A DNA stretch of 64,000 nt. It comes from Treponema sp. J25. Lineage in GTDB: Bacteria > Spirochaetota > Spirochaetia > Treponematales > Breznakiellaceae. The translations under genes and the position numbers were made by a program. Below the pieces are notes generated by a model. That model saw only the letters and a list, made by a program, of their open reading frames with translations. It was not told where the DNA came from and did not search any database. Positions 33,700-41,892 of the stretch are shown piece by piece; the stretch's first letter is position 1, and the number at the start of each line of letters is the position of its first letter. Location: positions 43,381-107,380 of the forward strand of contig NZ_PTQW01000021.1 in NCBI RefSeq assembly GCF_004343725.1. The letters run 5' to 3'.

Positions 33700-35061
33700 T
33701 TATTCGAACATTTCTCCTTCAAGGAGCGTCAGGAAGTGGGGGTAGGTTACGGCGGCGGCTTCCGCCGTATCAACCACAAGGGGCTGCTGACAGGCAAGAC
33801 CACAGACGGCCAGGGCCATCACTACCCGGTGATCGTGATGGCCCCGCACAGTTCCCCCGAGGAGCTTACCCGCTGACCCTTGTATAACAAGCCCATCGGA
33901 AAACTCTTGCACCGGAACTCCCAGCCGACCGAGTTCCTGGGCCATCACGGCAATCCGGTCCGTTTCTTTAATGCGTGCGTTGGGCACATTAAGAAGGCGG
34001 GTTGTCCCCTGACCACAGGCCGCCGTGGCCGCCAGAGCGGGGAGCGCATCAGGAGTGGCATTAAGGTCAAAATCGGCACCCCTAAGACCATAGGGGGGAG
34101 CCTGAACCTGGATTACCGGCCCCAGGGGGTCCTGCTCCCAGGAGACAACACAGCCCATAACCCGGAGCATATCAAACAGGGCCCGGTCGCCCTGGGTATC
34201 GTTTGGATCAAGCCCAATAAGCCGTACGGTGCCACCGCTTACCGCCGCGGCGCAGGCAGGAAAGGCGGCGGAAGAAAAATCTCCCGGCACAATGCCATCC
34301 ATGGGACGATAGGAAGCGCCGCCGGGGATCCTGAAAAACGAATAATCCGGCGCGGCAGTATAGGGGACCCCCTGGGCCTTAAGGTACGAAAGGGTCATAT
34401 CAATGTAGGGTCTCTCGTTCAAGAGGGGAACCTCAATCTCCGTCACCGTGCCGGCGGGAGCCAGGGGCGCCGCAATGAGGAGGGCCGAAAGGTACTGGCT
34501 TGTGGGACATTCGATGCGGACCCGTCCCCCCTTCCAGGGGCCCCGAATAACAATGGGGGCACACCCATTATCCCGGGTAGAATAGGCCTCTACCCCCAGG
34601 CCCTGGAGGGCCGCAAGAAGGGGACCCGCGCTGCGGCGCCGGATTTGGAAATCCCCCGTGAATACGCTGGTCCGCCAGTGGAGGGCCGCCACCGCCAATG
34701 CCAGATACAGGGTGGTCCCCGAGTTACCCACGTTGAGTACATCCTCAGGCGTCATTAAGCCTGAGGCTCCCCCCACTCCTGTTACTTCAAGACGGTACAG
34801 GTAACGACCATCCGCGGTAGGCCCATTAGGGTTATTGGTGATGCGGGCTTCTTCGGCATCCTGATAGTATTCTTCTATCCGGGCGCCAAAGGCCCGACAA
34901 ACCTCCATACAGGAACGGGTATCCAGTGAATCCAGCGGATACTCCAGGGTGGAAACCCCGTCTGCCAGGCTGGCAAACAGGAGACGACGAATGGTGTGGC
35001 TTTTTGAGGCGGGAATCCGGTAGGTACCGGAAAATCGATGGGGACGTATACGGCATTTCAT
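33700..35061 (-). CDS. aroA: 3-phosphoshikimate 1-carboxyvinyltransferase (EPSP synthase)
   Basis: 453 residues. Visible: P-A-S-K-S-H-T-I-R-R (phosphate and PEP site), G-N-S-G-T-T-L-Y, L-N-A-T-P-D-A-L-P, I-K-E-T-D-R and G-H-H-D-H-R-V-V-M-A. Catalyses transfer of enolpyruvyl from PEP to shikimate-3-phosphate in chorismate synthesis. The active-site loop near G-N-S-G-T-T has Thr-Thr where many class I enzymes have Thr-Ala. The ATG has no strong ribosome site; a promoter for the divergent gene lies 36 bases away. Confidence 0.93.
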   Translation of the reverse strand: MKCRIRPHRFSGTYRIPASKSHTIRRLLFASLADGVSTLEYPLDSLDTRSCMEVCRAFGARIEEYYQDAEEARITNNPNGPTADGRYLYRLEVTGVGGASGLMTPEDVLNVGNSGTTLYLALAVAALHWRTSVFTGDFQIRRRSAGPLLAALQGLGVEAYSTRDNGCAPIVIRGPWKGGRVRIECPTSQYLSALLIAAPLAPAGTVTEIEVPLLNERPYIDMTLSYLKAQGVPYTAAPDYSFFRIPGGASYRPMDGIVPGDFSSAAFPACAAAVSGGTVRLIGLDPNDTQGDRALFDMLRVMGCVVSWEQDPLGPVIQVQAPPYGLRGADFDLNATPDALPALAATAACGQGTTRLLNVPNARIKETDRIAVMAQELGRLGVPVQEFSDGLVIQGSAGKLLGGTVRGHHDHRVVMALAVCGLACQQPLVVDTAEAAAVTYPHFLTLLEGEMFE

Positions 35062-35096
35062 GGGCTCAAGAATATCCGTAATAGGGGATGGAACTC

Positions 35097-35125
35097 AAGA
35101 CAGGGACACTAAAACGTGCTATAGT
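35097..35125 (+). promoter_or_regulatory. promoter placed directly before an ATG (leaderless candidate)
   Basis: AAGACA, 17 bases, TATAGT. The predicted start falls at about 35131-35133, on or next to the ATG at 35133, and no Shine-Dalgarno sequence precedes that ATG. This also argues against an upstream in-frame ATG at 35088. Confidence 0.45.
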
Positions 35126-35132
35126 AACGCCT

Positions 35133-35618
35133 ATGGAACAGCAGCCAGAAGACCTGCGGGGAATGAGCCCAGAAGAAGCCCGGGACTATATTCTGGGCCA
35201 TCTTAGCACCCTTAAGCTTACCGAAAAACAAAAGGAAGAGCTTCGTCAGGAACGGGAGAAGTGGGAAAAACGGATGAGCCTGGCCGAATCCCTTGGACAA
35301 CCGGACCTGGTCGAGGAGGCCCGAAAAAAGCGGGACGAGGTTCTTCAAAAAGAAACCCAACTTCAGGCTGAAATAGATACGCTAAAAACCCAAATTCAGC
35401 AGATGCAACGCCAACTGCCGGCGCTGAAGGCTCGAGAACGGTCGATAGATACGGACCTACTCGAACAGGAACTGCTCATGACCACGGGGCACCTGCCGGG
35501 AGAAGAGGAAGGGACTGCAACGGAACGGGCTCTGAGCGCCTTAGAAAAAGAACAGGCGGCCCAGGCGGCGTTGGAAGAACTTAAAAAGAAAATGCAAAAC
35601 CCCCAGAACCCCAGTTAG
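35133..35618 (+). CDS. coiled-coil protein of unknown function
   Basis: 161 residues from ATG 35133, chosen because the -10 box of its likely promoter ends seven bases upstream; a start at 35088 would add 15 residues. Almost entirely charged heptad-like helix (E-K-Q-K-E-E-L-R-Q-E-R, then T-Q-L-Q-A-E-I-D-T-L-K), with no signal peptide, membrane segment or cysteine. I do not recognise a family. It precedes a glycerophosphodiesterase and MurJ, and could be co-transcribed with them (21-base gap). Confidence 0.7.
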   Translation: MEQQPEDLRGMSPEEARDYILGHLSTLKLTEKQKEELRQEREKWEKRMSLAESLGQPDLVEEARKKRDEVLQKETQLQAEIDTLKTQIQQMQRQLPALKARERSIDTDLLEQELLMTTGHLPGEEEGTATERALSALEKEQAAQAALEELKKKMQNPQNPS

Positions 35619-35639
35619 GATATTTGTGGAGAATTTCCC

Positions 35640-36440
35640 ATGATGCACCGTGTACCCCTATTGCCTGAGTATCCCCGGCCCTTGATTTTTGCCCACCGGG
35701 GCTGTTCTTCGGTGGCTCCAGAAAACACCATGGAAGCCTTTCGGCTGGCTCAAGAAGTAGGCGCCCCTGGCATCGAGTTGGATATCCATCGCTGTAAAAC
35801 CGGGGAAATCGTGGTGCTCCACGATGATACCCTTATGCGGGTAGCGGGAGATCCCCGTCCCATCGAAGAGGTAAGCCGGGAAGAGCTCCGCCACATCGAT
35901 GTGGGGTCCTGGAAGGATCCCTCCTTTTCTCACAGTCGGGTCCCCCTTTTAGAAGAGGTTCTGGAAGAATTCCTTCCCACCCTCTATATCGATATCGAAA
36001 TAAAAAGCCGTTCTTCCCGGGATCATTTTCTGGCAGAAGCTCTGGCCCAGCTTCTGAAACGATTCGGCCCCCGCGCTCAGGGGGCGGTCACCGTGAGTTC
36101 CTTTAATCCGCTGGCCCTGCGGGCCTTTAAACGATGGGCCCCATCGTTTCCGACCGCCATCATCTGGTGCAACGATCCGGAGCTTCCCTTGTATTTACGC
36201 CGGGGAGAAGGTCGCTGGATCTCTGGTTGTGACTACCTTAAGCCCCGCTATGACATGGTACACAGGGCCTTTTTGTTTTTCCGACAGACCCTTGGCCGGC
36301 GCCCCGTGGTCCCCTGGACAGTGGACGACTCAGCGAAAGCCCGGGGATTGGTAACCCTTGGGTGCGCGGGTATTATCACCAATCGACCGCAAGATATGGT
36401 ACCGGCACTACAAAATCCTGGGAGCGCTTCTCATGAGTGA
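35640..36440 (+). CDS. glycerophosphodiester phosphodiesterase
   Basis: 266 residues, no signal peptide, so cytoplasmic. GDPD motifs: F-A-H-R-G near residue 18, P-E-N-T, E-L-D-I-H and V-L-H-D-D with the metal and catalytic residues, E-I-K-S in the barrel and P-W-T-V-D near the end. It releases glycerol-3-phosphate from glycerophosphodiesters. Its TGA overlaps the start of murJ by eight bases, implying translational coupling. Confidence 0.9.
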   Translation: MMHRVPLLPEYPRPLIFAHRGCSSVAPENTMEAFRLAQEVGAPGIELDIHRCKTGEIVVLHDDTLMRVAGDPRPIEEVSREELRHIDVGSWKDPSFSHSRVPLLEEVLEEFLPTLYIDIEIKSRSSRDHFLAEALAQLLKRFGPRAQGAVTVSSFNPLALRAFKRWAPSFPTAIIWCNDPELPLYLRRGEGRWISGCDYLKPRYDMVHRAFLFFRQTLGRRPVVPWTVDDSAKARGLVTLGCAGIITNRPQDMVPALQNPGSASHE

Positions 36441-38034
36441 CGAACAAACCACGGAACCCCAGAACCTTGTAAAACAGGGCAGTATACTTTCGGTCCTTAC
36501 CCTCGCATCTCGAGTGCTCGGTCTTATGCGGGAAATGGTAAAGGCCGCCCTGCTGGGAACCACCCCTCTTTCGGACGCTTTTACCGTGGCGTTCATGGTT
36601 CCCAACCTATTCCGCCGTCTCTTCGCAGAGGGCTCCATTTCGGTGGCTTTCATCCCCACCTTTAAGGGGTACCTCATCGAAGGGGATACCTCAAAGACCC
36701 AGACCTTCCTTTCATCTTTCATTACTGCCCTGACGGTTCTTGTAACGACGGTAGTTATTCTCGGTATCATCGCTTCCCCCTGGATCATTCCCTTCTTTGG
36801 GCTTACAGAATTGGATGAAACTATCCTGCTTACCCGGATTATGTTTCCCTACCTGGCCCTCATCTCCTTTGCGGCCCTATTGCAGGGTATTTTGAATAGC
36901 CACCACATTTTTATCCCCACGGGGCTCGCCCCCATACTCCTTAATATCACGGTGATCGGCTGTTCCTACCTTTTAACGCCCCTCATGGCCAATCCTGCCC
37001 GGGCTATGGCGGTGGGGGTAATGATAGGAGGAACCCTCCAGGTGCTTATCCAGGTGCCCGGGGTGCTAAGAAAGGGGCATCGGTTTGGCTACACCGGGCT
37101 GAAGCAGGCCTTTACTAACCCTGGCACCCGGACGGTATTCCGCCTTGTGGGTCCCACCATCATTGGAATGGCGGCCTACCAATTAAATGACCTGGTCTCT
37201 ACCGCCCTGGCGGGGAATGCGGGTCCCGGCGTGGTTTCGAGTCTTCAGTACTCGCTGCGGCTCCAGGAACTTATCCTGGGGGTCTTTGCGGTTTCTCTTG
37301 GCACCGTCCTGTTACCAGACCTGGCGGGGCAAGCCAAACGAAACCAGTGGGGAGAATTCAATCGCCGCCTCGTGATGGCCATCGATATCATCGCCCTTAT
37401 CACTATTCCCATAACCTTCTTTTCTCTTATCCAGGGAGAATATATCATTCGACTTCTTTTTCAGAGCCGGTCCTTTGACGAAAGCTCCGTCGCCCTTACC
37501 AAAGAGGCCTTTACCTTCCACATGCTGGGACTCTTTTTTATCGCCCTGAACCGCATCCTTGCGCCGGCCTTCTACGCCCAAAGCAACTCCAAATCTCCTA
37601 CGATTGCGGGGGTTTTTTCGTTTTTTATCAACATGATACTGGCCGCCCTGCTGGTGGGTCCCATGAAAGGCGGCGGAGTGGCCCTGGCCTTGAGTATAGC
37701 CAGCGGGGTAAATACGGTGCTCCTCTTTATTTTCATGCGGCGCACCCCCCAGATCGACATGGGGCACATCGTAGGTTCCAGTGTCCGCTATACGGGGAAA
37801 CTCCTTGCCTTCTCGGCGCTAGCGAGTATCCCGGTGTATTTTGTTTCCCCCGCCCTGTACCGTTTATTTGCCGGTAAGGGACGACTCATTTCCTATGGAA
37901 TTCCCCTGACACTCACCACCATCCTCTTTGGGGTAACAGGGCTTATCCTGTTATGGATAAGCCGAGACGCCCTTTTGAAAATGGTTACCCAGCGTTTGAA
38001 CCAAAGGCTGGGGAAACACGGGGCGCCCCACTAA
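36433..38034 (+). CDS. murJ: lipid II flippase MurJ
   Basis: 533 residues from ATG 36433, which overlaps the upstream stop; a longer frame from 36358 lies inside the phosphodiesterase gene and is unlikely. About 14 membrane segments of the MOP/MurJ fold, with conserved charged residues in the first helices (S-R-V-L-G-L-M-R-E) and F-x-V-A-F-M-V-P-N-L-F-R-R-L-F-A-E-G, a strong MurJ signature. It moves lipid-linked peptidoglycan precursor across the inner membrane. A terminator hairpin follows. Confidence 0.94.
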   Translation: MSDEQTTEPQNLVKQGSILSVLTLASRVLGLMREMVKAALLGTTPLSDAFTVAFMVPNLFRRLFAEGSISVAFIPTFKGYLIEGDTSKTQTFLSSFITALTVLVTTVVILGIIASPWIIPFFGLTELDETILLTRIMFPYLALISFAALLQGILNSHHIFIPTGLAPILLNITVIGCSYLLTPLMANPARAMAVGVMIGGTLQVLIQVPGVLRKGHRFGYTGLKQAFTNPGTRTVFRLVGPTIIGMAAYQLNDLVSTALAGNAGPGVVSSLQYSLRLQELILGVFAVSLGTVLLPDLAGQAKRNQWGEFNRRLVMAIDIIALITIPITFFSLIQGEYIIRLLFQSRSFDESSVALTKEAFTFHMLGLFFIALNRILAPAFYAQSNSKSPTIAGVFSFFINMILAALLVGPMKGGGVALALSIASGVNTVLLFIFMRRTPQIDMGHIVGSSVRYTGKLLAFSALASIPVYFVSPALYRLFAGKGRLISYGIPLTLTTILFGVTGLILLWISRDALLKMVTQRLNQRLGKHGAPH

Positions 38035-38039
38035 TACAG

Positions 38040-38083
38040 AAAACGGAGAACCCCTTCCGGTAGCGGCCGCGGGGCTCCGTTTT
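38040..38083 (+). terminator. terminator after murJ
   Basis: AAACGGAG (38041-38048) pairs with CTCCGTTT (38075-38082), with a CCCC/GGGG inner arm, and ends in TTTT; it begins six bases after the murJ stop. Confidence 0.7.
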
Positions 38084-38425
38084 GGTAAGAGGGGCGGGTC
38101 GGAGGGGGTCCCGCCCTGGTACGGGGGCTCTTTGAGGGCCGCGCCGTGGCCCGTGGCCGCTCAAAAGCCCGTGGCGAGAGTCCAGTGGTCGAAGAGGAAT
38201 CCTGTATGATGAAGGATCCCTCTGAGGGCTGGAGAGAATCCCGGCAGGTGGCGAGCGCCGCCAGCCAGGGCTCTCCTAAGGACACCCCTCTTTACTGGCC
38301 AGGGCTTTCCTGGCTGGTGCTCTGCGCCGCTTGGCCTCACTCCCCGAAAACAGTACACAACTCTAAAAACCAGCCTCGGGGAAAATGTTTGAGGGAACGG
38401 TGTTTATTTTATAAAGTAAAACATT
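38084..38425. other. GC-rich, hairpin-dense gap between convergent genes; no gene recognised
   Basis: A 342-base gap. Inverted repeats include CCAGCCAGG (38261-38269) with CCTGGCTGG (38309-38317), flanked by GAGC/GCTC; an AGAGGaATCC / GGATcCCTCT arm near 38190-38225; and TCCCCGA (38341) with TCGGGGA (38376). Short open frames cross it but look like by-products of high GC. I could not match it to RNase P RNA, tmRNA, 6S or SRP RNA. It could be an unrecognised structured RNA or just a terminator-rich junction. Confidence 0.4.
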
Positions 38426-39526
38426 CTACTTTACTACCGAATAAAAGGTGTCCATTGCCCGGCGTATCACCTGATCCATATCATAGTATCGGTATTCCCC
38501 TAAGCGACCACCAAAAACAACAGAGGTCTCTTCTCGAGCCTTCGTAAGATACTTCTGGTACAGGCTTACATTCTTTTGGTCTCCCACCGGATAATAGGGT
38601 TCTTTACCAATTTCCCAGGGCTGACTATATTCTCGGGTTATTACCGTTTTAGGTTGCTTCCCAAACACAAAATGTTTATGCTCAATGATTCTTGTGTATG
38701 GCACATCCCGATCAGTATAATTTACCACCGCGTTTCCTTGATAGTTAGGGATATCAAGAATTTCCGTTTCAAAGCAAAGGCTTCGGTATTCAAGAGGACC
38801 GAATTCATAATTAAAATAAGCATCAATAGGACCAGCATATACCACCAGCGAAGCATGTCTCTTCCAATATTCAGGATCAGATAGAAAGTCCGTGTTAAGG
38901 AGGACATCCGTCCCCTGGAGCATTTTCTTAATAATCGCGGTATATCCATCCACAGGGATTCCTTGATACCGAGAATCAAAGTAATTATTGTCATAAATGA
39001 ACCGTACCGGAAGACGTTTAATAATATCCGGGGGAAGTTCAGTACAGGGACGTCCCCATTGTTTTTCCGTATATCCTTTAATAAGCTTTTCGTATATATC
39101 TACACCCACCAGGTTAATCGCCTGTTCTTCGAGGTTTGATGGATATTCCACGTAGTGATCTTTCCTTTGAGCCTCAATGATCGCCTTCGCTTCCTCTGGA
39201 CGAACCACACCCCACATCTGGTAAAAGGTGTTCATATTAAAGGGAAGGTTGTATATTTTTCCTTTATAATAGGCAAGCGGACTATTAATATAATGGTTAA
39301 ATTCTCCAAACTGTTGAATAAAATTCCATACTTCCTTATCGTTAGTGTGAAAAATATGGGCCCCATATCGATGCACATGAATACTTTCGATTTCTTCGGT
39401 ATATACATTGCCTCCAATATGGGACCGCCGCTCTAACACAAGGCACCGCATATTTGCCCTGGCAGCCAAATATGCCCAGGTTGCTCCATAAAGACCGGAA
39501 CCTACTATCACTACGTCGTATTTCAT
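38426..39526 (-). CDS. glf: UDP-galactopyranose mutase
   Basis: 366 residues, standard length. N-terminal FAD Rossmann motif V-G-S-G-L-Y-G-A-T, then H-I-G-G-N-V-Y, G-A-H-I-F-H-T, E-K-Q-W-G-R and the F-G-G-R-L-G-E-Y-R-Y-Y-D-M-D near the C-terminus that binds FAD. It interconverts UDP-galactopyranose and UDP-galactofuranose in the cytoplasm. Lies 15 bases after a GT2 glycosyltransferase gene, so both may serve galactofuranose-containing surface glycan synthesis. It is the last gene of the minus-strand glycosidase run. Confidence 0.95.
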   Translation of the reverse strand: MKYDVVIVGSGLYGATWAYLAARANMRCLVLERRSHIGGNVYTEEIESIHVHRYGAHIFHTNDKEVWNFIQQFGEFNHYINSPLAYYKGKIYNLPFNMNTFYQMWGVVRPEEAKAIIEAQRKDHYVEYPSNLEEQAINLVGVDIYEKLIKGYTEKQWGRPCTELPPDIIKRLPVRFIYDNNYFDSRYQGIPVDGYTAIIKKMLQGTDVLLNTDFLSDPEYWKRHASLVVYAGPIDAYFNYEFGPLEYRSLCFETEILDIPNYQGNAVVNYTDRDVPYTRIIEHKHFVFGKQPKTVITREYSQPWEIGKEPYYPVGDQKNVSLYQKYLTKAREETSVVFGGRLGEYRYYDMDQVIRRAMDTFYSVVK

Positions 39527-39541
39527 GGGATTCTCTTTTAC

Positions 39542-40567
39542 TCAGTTAAACCCAAAGATCCCCTGGGCAAGTCGATAAAAACCAATAATCAGAGGACGCC
39601 CAAACCAGAGGGGAAGATGGAAGAAGCGCCCAACAAGACTTCGCCGTAAATGTTGATACAAAAGAGGATTATGGTGATTAATATCTTCCCATAGTTCACG
39701 AAGTTTTTTAAAGTGTTCCTTTGTTCCTGCAAGGACTAACATAACTGAAGAAACAGCCGTAACAATTTCAAAGTAATGGATAAGATACCAGAAAAGACGG
39801 GGATTCTCCACCTTTTCTAACAAAACGGTTTCGAGCATTAAACGATTTACCCGAAGTTGTTGATCAATACGACGGATCATATTTTTTTCTTGGACCGACT
39901 GATCGGCCCTGCCAATATAATAGCGATACAAATCCACATCAACATAATAGAACTTTTTTACCGCTGATAAGGGGAAATACACATACAGGTTGTCTACATA
40001 AAAAGTATGTTCCGGCAACACAAGCCCCACATCCTTTATCAGCTGGGTACGGTATATAACCGAATGCATAAGGATATACCGGCCTTTTTTTAACGGACCC
40101 ATTTCATCCCAGGAAGCAATCCGATTGGCGGGAATAATACCCCGGTAGTGAATCACCTTTTTTCTTCGTTTCCCCTGCTTTTCATAGACATAATTGGCTA
40201 TAACAAGATCCGGTTCTGTTCCGTTTACTATTAGTCCGCGCAGTACTTCTAACACCTTTTGGTATGCCCCTGTATCAAGCCAATCATCACTATCTACCAC
40301 TTTAAGATACCGTCCGCTGGCATACTGAATACCGGTATTGATAGCCCCCCCATGCCCTTTATTTGACTGAGATATAAGACGCACCTGGGTAGGATATTGT
40401 TCTTCATATTTCCCGGCGAGTTTAGCGGTAGCATCCGTGGAACCATCATCCACTACAAGAATTTCCACCTCATCTCCTCCGGGAAGCAGGGAATCAAGAC
40501 AACGGGCAAGATATGATTCGGCGTTATACGCCGGCACAATAATTGTTAAGAGCTTCATAAAGGCCAT
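39542..40567 (-). CDS. family 2 glycosyltransferase
   Basis: 341 residues. GT-A fold with I-V-P-A-Y-N-A-E, V-V-D-D-G-S-T-D, N-K-G-H-G-G-A-I-N-T-G and the D-S-D-D-W metal motif within the first 110 residues. The C-terminal half is helical with an amphipathic tail, no clear membrane helix. Acts on a nucleotide sugar in the cytoplasm; donor may be UDP-Galf, since glf follows directly. Start could be either of two near methionines; neither has a strong ribosome site. Confidence 0.88.
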   Translation of the reverse strand: MAFMKLLTIIVPAYNAESYLARCLDSLLPGGDEVEILVVDDGSTDATAKLAGKYEEQYPTQVRLISQSNKGHGGAINTGIQYASGRYLKVVDSDDWLDTGAYQKVLEVLRGLIVNGTEPDLVIANYVYEKQGKRRKKVIHYRGIIPANRIASWDEMGPLKKGRYILMHSVIYRTQLIKDVGLVLPEHTFYVDNLYVYFPLSAVKKFYYVDVDLYRYYIGRADQSVQEKNMIRRIDQQLRVNRLMLETVLLEKVENPRLFWYLIHYFEIVTAVSSVMLVLAGTKEHFKKLRELWEDINHHNPLLYQHLRRSLVGRFFHLPLWFGRPLIIGFYRLAQGIFGFN

Positions 40568-40590
40568 ATTCTCGTATCAATTCTCACAGA

Positions 40591-41892
40591 TCACAAGTAT
40601 TTGTCAAAAAAATTCAGCATATCCCGAATATAAGGGACGCCATAACGTTCAAAAGTTTTACGAGTAACCGCATCGGGCTTCCAATCAAAGAAGGCATGTC
40701 CTGCGCCTTCTACCTCTACATACTGTACCGTCTGTCCAGCCTTTTTAAGGGCCTCCGCATAGGAACGGACCATTTCTTGAGAGATTAGAGGATCCGCATT
40801 CCCCCGAATAAGATAGTGAGGGATGGTTCGTTTATCTGATGGCGGAATAGCCTCTATGGGAGACACATATTTAAGAAGGGATTCATCTATCCCTACCGCT
40901 TGGGCAAGCATGGGACCACCAAAAACGCCATAACTTGGGGCCACCACTTTAATTGCCCTGAGTAAAGAAGATCGAACATCTTCTGCTGTTTTCCCCGGAG
41001 AAAGATAAGTCGGTTTAAACTGGTGGTCCGGAGCCACAAAGCCCTTACTACCAATGCGTTCTACCATGACCGCCGCAGAGGCACAGAGGTGCCCCCCTGC
41101 GCTATCACCGGTCAGGGCTATACGAGAGGGGGTAGCGCCATACTCCCGAGCATGTTCTTGGATGTGGACGAGGGCACCAAATACATCTTCAATCAATTGC
41201 CAGATTTGGGTAGGCTCTTTATCACCATCAAGGGTTCCAAGCCACCGGTAATCAATGCTGGCTACTACATACTTTCCGGTTTTTGCCATTTCTCGAGCCA
41301 TGCCCCGCATGATATTCTCATCGTTGATACGCCAGCCCCCCCCATGAATGATCACAATAAGGGGAAGATCCTGGGCTCCAACCGGTCGGAAAACATCGTA
41401 TTTAAGCGGTTTTACCCCCGGTTGGGCATACACCACATCCTGTATTACTTCTATACCAGAAAGAAGATCCTTACGTAAAAAGGCCGCTCCGATTCTTAAT
41501 GGCTGCTTCACTTGCACGGTAAGAGAGGGTGTCATGGATTCATAGTATTGGGGGCCCCATTCACCTTCGATAGCATAATACAAAGAATCCAGTACATACC
41601 CCTCGTCCGGCTGGGCTTCTACGGTGATAAGCATCCCTTCGGGGACTTCCTCCCCCGAAACCACGGCAGGCTTAAAAGAGAGCTTGCCATTCAGGATAGG
41701 GTCAAGGGTAACACGAAATCTTTCTGCATTCATGGGCTTTTTCCCTCCCGCTGATTCTTTGCTGCAACTTATCAAAGCAAGAAGAACCAACAACCATACC
41801 AAAACAGGTTTCCCACACCACAGTAATTCACTTCCAAGAGATTTCATAGATTTAAATCGGGAAGAGCTAAGTTTCTGTTTGTTTAAGTTCAT
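40591..41892 (-). CDS. lipoprotein alpha/beta-hydrolase (esterase) with an InlB-type repeat
   Basis: 433 residues. A long N-terminus leads to a hydrophobic helix and lipobox L-I-S-C at about residue 43, so surface or periplasmic lipid anchoring is expected. Residues about 60-140 resemble a divergent InlB B-repeat (V-T-L-D, G-Y-V-L-D-S-L). The hydrolase domain has the oxyanion H-G-G-G-W, nucleophile G-D-S-A-G-G, an Asp in N-A-D-P-L and catalytic His in G-A-G-H-A-F, as in carbohydrate or feruloyl/acetyl esterases of the HSL/BD-FAE type. ATGA overlap with the upstream GH3. It may deacylate glycans processed by the neighbouring GH3 enzymes. Confidence 0.85.
   Translation of the reverse strand: MNLNKQKLSSSRFKSMKSLGSELLWCGKPVLVWLLVLLALISCSKESAGGKKPMNAERFRVTLDPILNGKLSFKPAVVSGEEVPEGMLITVEAQPDEGYVLDSLYYAIEGEWGPQYYESMTPSLTVQVKQPLRIGAAFLRKDLLSGIEVIQDVVYAQPGVKPLKYDVFRPVGAQDLPLIVIIHGGGWRINDENIMRGMAREMAKTGKYVVASIDYRWLGTLDGDKEPTQIWQLIEDVFGALVHIQEHAREYGATPSRIALTGDSAGGHLCASAAVMVERIGSKGFVAPDHQFKPTYLSPGKTAEDVRSSLLRAIKVVAPSYGVFGGPMLAQAVGIDESLLKYVSPIEAIPPSDKRTIPHYLIRGNADPLISQEMVRSYAEALKKAGQTVQYVEVEGAGHAFFDWKPDAVTRKTFERYGVPYIRDMLNFFDKYL

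Noticed and set aside
38084..38425. RNase P RNA, tmRNA, SRP RNA or a cobalamin riboswitch
   Set aside because: A loose B12-box-like stretch on the minus strand and general stem richness were seen, but none of the diagnostic conserved blocks.
38146..38547. 133-codon plus-strand frame after murJ
   Set aside because: It crosses the hairpin-rich gap and runs into the end of glf on the other strand; no ribosome site and low-complexity composition.
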